Part shown: one piece after another, positions 29,455 to 32,131 of the stretch | Position numbering within the stretch: position 1 is the first letter of the stretch | Layout: every line of letters begins with the position of its first letter | The notes under the pieces: model-generated | The model's input: only the letters and a program-made list of their open reading frames with translations | Database searches by the model: none | What the model was told of the DNA's origin: nothing | Position numbers and translations under genes: made by a program | Assembly (NCBI RefSeq): GCF_001186125.1 | Contig: NW_014040178.1 | Coordinates: 22,209 to 54,339 of the forward strand | Length of the DNA: 32,131 bases | From: Sphaeroforma arctica JP610 | Lineage: Eukaryota > Opisthokonta > Ichthyosporea > Ichthyophonida | Direction: 5' to 3'

Positions 29455-30867
29455 TTACTCTGGTAAATGTTTAGGTATACTTCTGAATTGATTTTTCAAA
29501 TATCTACATGACATCGAAAGCGATGATGTCATCGTTCACTTTCTAAAAGAGGCTATAATATCAACAGTTATTCGCCATCGTAAGTACGACCTCCCATCTT
29601 ACGGTTCATATGCGTCATACGAGCAAGTACATATCGTTTTTCGAGACTCGAGAAGTTCACGATCACGTCTGGTTATAGGGTAGTGTCTTCCAGTTAGGTT
29701 CGTGAGCTTTCGGTATGGTACATTATTCACAAGGCTCGCAGAAGTGTATGAAAGTATTTATTCGCTTATCCTTAAGGTTGGTACTTTAAGTAGCTCAAAT
29801 ACTTACAGTATTTCCACTATACTATCGTCAGTTGAGAAATCAACCACGGCCTTAGCATTCCCAAGCTGTTTAATAAATCTTGGCTCAGCATGCCCTCGCT
29901 GCATACGCTCAGTGTTACGTGCTGCTTGCGTTAAGATAGTGTCAATTTATTTTTCTAAATATCAATGATTCATCAACACTCAAACTTTTAAACCCTCATA
30001 AGGTTCAAGTCAAGCAAGAGACGTTCCTCTACGCTTGCATACACATACGTATGTATCCGAATCGTGCTTGTCTAGCTTTCACTGTATCATAATTGTATAG
30101 TGATGACCTAAGTCGCGCTTACCAGGGTGACGTGGTAAGTGAGTGTCGATATTACGAGGCTCGTACGCCTCATCGAGTTCCATAAGATCATACATTCGTT
30201 CAGGGCTAGGTCTGTCCAAATAATGGTCTGTGACCGCTTCCGAGCAGTATAGGTTGAAACCTGGGTTTCTAGCCCCTTTTCTAGTATTAGTAGCACTAGC
30301 GGTTAATTTTCTTGCTGGTAATTGAGAAGGTCCCGGGTTCGAATCTCAATTGTTGAATCAGATTTCTTCTTTGATATGGGTTTCAGTGACAGCGGCTATT
30401 TTGCTCCTTCAAGAACTCATCCACGGGACTCTTTTTGCGCCGAGAGTTCAAAGATCCGTCTAGCCGTTCCTGAGGAATGGGGTCCCCAACATCGGCCCCG
30501 ATACCTGTGGCAGTATCCGCAGACTGATGCTTGGCTTTCATATGCCGTCGGATTCGTGTTGATACCTCCATTCGTTGAAGAGTTATAACGTCCCCAACAT
30601 TAAGTTATTTGGCCCCAACATTCAATGAAATAGATACCTTAACACCGCCTAGGAGTTCCGTAGTTTCCGTAGTTGTGCGAAGCTCTGTATCCGAAGAGGC
30701 AGGCTCCAACAGTTCTTCGTCAGGTTTTTTCCTTGACTCGGCTTCTCCTCGACAGTTTCTTCGGCAGGCTTAAATGTCGAAGGACCAGGCGTGTCCTCTG
30801 GGACCTCAGCAGGCTTCGCAGGTTTAGCGCTGGCGGCCACATTCTTCTTATTAGGTGCTGTAGGCAT
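29455..30867 (-). CDS. Unrecognised six-exon gene with apparent -1 frameshift
   Basis: Exons on the minus strand, in order: 30867-30638, 30565-30505, 30314-30123, 29921-29807, 29668-29603, 29503-29455. All five junctions are GT-AG, with good donors (GTATCT, GTATCG, GTAAGC, GTAAGT, GTAAGA) and matching phases (0, 1, 1, 2, 2). The product is about 237 residues. Exon 1 is Lys/Pro/Glu-rich; exons 3-5 encode charged, globular-looking sequence (LYCSEAVTDHYLDRPSPERM; FIKQLGNAKAVVDFSTDDSI). The frame must move by -1 inside exon 1 at a slippery heptamer. ATG at 30867 has A at -3. I recognise no family. The consistent chain of five phased junctions argues for a real host gene. Confidence 0.5.
29807..29921 (-). 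CDS. Exon 4 of the unrecognised minus-strand gene
   Basis: 115 nt from a tandem acceptor (AAGCAG) to ATACT|GTAAGT. Encodes RNTERMQRGHAEPRFIKQLG and FSTDDSIVEI. Joined to exon 3 it continues in frame with or without the extra CAG codon. Confidence 0.5.
30123..30314 (-). CDS. Exon 3 of the unrecognised minus-strand gene
   Basis: 192 nt from CAATTACCAG to CACCCTG|GTAAGC, phase 1 at both ends. Encodes the most protein-like stretch of the gene, rich in Asp, Glu, Arg, Tyr and Pro (ERMYDLMELDEAYEPRNIDT). The overlapping minus-strand frame with its own Met (30296) is a shadow. Confidence 0.5.
30638..30867 (-). CDS. Exon 1 of the unrecognised minus-strand gene
   Basis: Starts MPTAPNKKNVAASAKPAKPA in frame 0. 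Without a shift this frame ends at a stop at 30649 after 72 codons. After the heptamer at 30730-30724 the -1 frame reads PDEELLEPASSDTELRTTTE and runs to GTTAAG|GTATCT. Length is 230 nt, one short of a whole number of codons, consistent with a -1 shift or a lost base. Confidence 0.5.
30724..30730 (-). promoter_or_regulatory. A_AAA_AAC slippery heptamer
   Basis: On the minus strand the frame-0 codons are GGA AAA AAC, an exact X_XXY_YYZ slippery heptamer in the correct register. A -1 slip leads into CCT GAC GAA, the frame that continues into the spliced exons. A 5-bp pairing CGAAG/CTTCG lies just downstream. Confidence 0.45.
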
Positions 30868-32037
30868 ACTTGATACTTGGCTTATCAAACGATAGTTGAA
30901 AATAGTGTTACTCTCGTCAGTTTACAGACAGCTATCGCTACTTTAAATGAGAATATGTAAACTTCAGAGGAAATATTACAAGTTCTATTATGTTGAAATA
31001 AACATTGAAGACCGGTCAAGTTAGTTAGGATTGAGCAGTTGTAGCTTGTGTAAGAATGATCAGGTTTGCCTCTTGGTATAAACCTTAACACCCGCGAGCA
31101 CACGGAACATACCTCTAGCATCTTTACTACTTGTTTTCACAAGAATTACTATGGGTTCATAGCTCACATAGCCTGATTGTACATAGGTGTTGGTGAGAAC
31201 CATGTTAATACTTTAGTAATTATAAATAAAAGTCCTTTTGAACAAAATTTTATAATAAATAGAAAAAGACTTTTCGAATGTTCGATATTGACGAGAGGAC
31301 CAACACTATAAGTAATAGTTCAGACTTCGTACAGTTTATTAATTACATCTGCTATTGTTTCCAAATAGAGTCAAGTATATGAATCTTGCCAAATACTCAA
31401 ACTATATGAGCTATAAAGTGAATTTGGAGCATTTTGGATCTATTGGAGAAATAACTTGTATAATTATTTAAATAGATAAGAACGAATGACTTCTCTTATT
31501 TGATCTTGAAATTTCAATCTAACCGGAGTGTTGAACTTGCTAAACTCTCTCTCTGCTTCTTTTTAGAATATGGGGTATAACTTCTAGTCAATGGCTAATA
31601 AAGTCATTGGCATGTTCGTTTCCAAGGTAGCATACTCTTGGTCTTGTGTGTCATTTGTTTCCTTTAGGGGTTTATTATAATTTCTGAGGTTTTGGTATTC
31701 ATATGTTTTCATGCAGACGTTACAGCATATCTGGCATTTAGTTGATCACGTTTGAAAATATGACCTGAGACATTTTTGTTAGTTTTTTTTGTTTTGTTTG
31801 TGGAATATACTTGTGTGGTACAGAGTGTACTTTAGTATGTCACATTTGTCTGACATTGATTCCATTTACTGCACAGTAATACTGTGACTTTTGAGCCAGG
31901 TAGATTGCAATGTATTTCCGGAGCTATCACTTAATTGGTTTCTAGAGTGACTCTCGAAATCCATCTTGTTCATGTCCTGGGTCATCCTCGTGTGGTGTGA
32001 GTAATGATTCCCGCTTTGCATCTGTTGATGTGAGTGG

Positions 32038-32039
<2 letters not shown>
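30868..32039. other. Intergenic/5' region, no gene recognised
   Basis: About 1.2 kb upstream of the minus-strand gene. No supported ORF, RNA gene or repeat, apart from poly-T runs near 31781-31800. It may hold the promoter of the minus-strand gene. Confidence 0.45.

Positions 32040-32131
<92 letters not shown>
32040..32131. repeat. (TA)n microsatellite at window end
   Basis: Nearly pure TA dinucleotide tract of about 90 bp running to the end of the window, with one AA interruption near 32087. Confidence 0.97.

Noticed and set aside
29189-29491. 100-codon hydrophobic + strand ORF
   Set aside because: Overlaps the terminal exon and 3' region of the minus-strand gene and includes the direct repeat; hydrophobicity follows from T-rich sequence.
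30325-30350. tRNA-like B box (GGTTCGAATCT) after CCCG
   Set aside because: The flanking T-stem does not pair and no A box or acceptor stem is found at the right distance. The bases lie in an intron of the minus-strand gene.
1-32131. CRISPR arrays, bacterial operons, toxin genes
   Set aside because: None seen. The 38-bp array has no spacers, and the window is clearly eukaryotic.

Overview
This window is eukaryotic nuclear DNA. Three genes are split by GT-AG introns, one intron carries a TACTAAC branch-site match, AATAAA signals occur, and there are long TA/TG microsatellites and broken LTR and non-LTR retrotransposons. A Gemin5 homologue (SMN complex) next to a syntenin-like tandem-PDZ gene suggests a holozoan. 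The compact intronless PDZ gene among repeats would suit a unicellular relative of animals, for example an ichthyosporean. That placement is inference, not proof.

Layout. (1) 1-7756, + strand: the 3' part of a Gemin5-like gene. Two or more WD40 blades lie at 768-1547, a long Ser/Thr-rich linker at 2129-3369, the conserved TPR-like helical core at 3568-4846, and a large terminal exon at 5990-7756. The first six exons join in consistent phase; one small exon between 4847 and 5989 is unresolved. (2) 8181-9146, - strand: an intact 321-residue syntenin-like protein, convergent with Gemin5. (3) 9147-13382: AT-rich, apparently gene-free DNA with islands of GAGTC/GAGACTT words, four copies of a GTTTAACGG/AACGGTTTAAC motif, a 95-bp foldback MITE with 7-bp target duplications, a short perfect-phase hairpin, and a 60-codon ORF ending in a PCNA-binding (PIP-box) motif. 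(4) 13383-16612: exon-like ORFs of an unrecognised + strand gene, whose last three splice junctions are phase-consistent, invaded by two 5'-truncated LINE copies. (5) About 16924-20591: a degenerate Ty1/copia element with a candidate 3' LTR. (6) 20784-23129: the longest LINE copy, with recognisable RT motifs. (7) 23130-26604: a 38-bp tandem repeat and a broken Ty3/gypsy element (gag, protease, partial RT). (8) 26605-28947: a Ty1/copia integrase region on the - strand that carries an extra domain resembling N6-adenine methyltransferases, joined to a 309-bp duplicate of its own integrase. (9) 29455-30867, - strand: a previously hidden six-exon gene, unrecognised, whose first exon contains an A_AAA_AAC slippery heptamer exactly where the reading frame must move by -1. 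(10) 30868-32131: no gene seen, ending in a (TA)n tract.

Host genes are Gemin5, the syntenin-like gene, and probably the two unrecognised spliced genes at 15175-16612 and 29455-30867. Most of the rest is nested, decayed retrotransposon. All gene models were read by eye; no alignment or database search was run.
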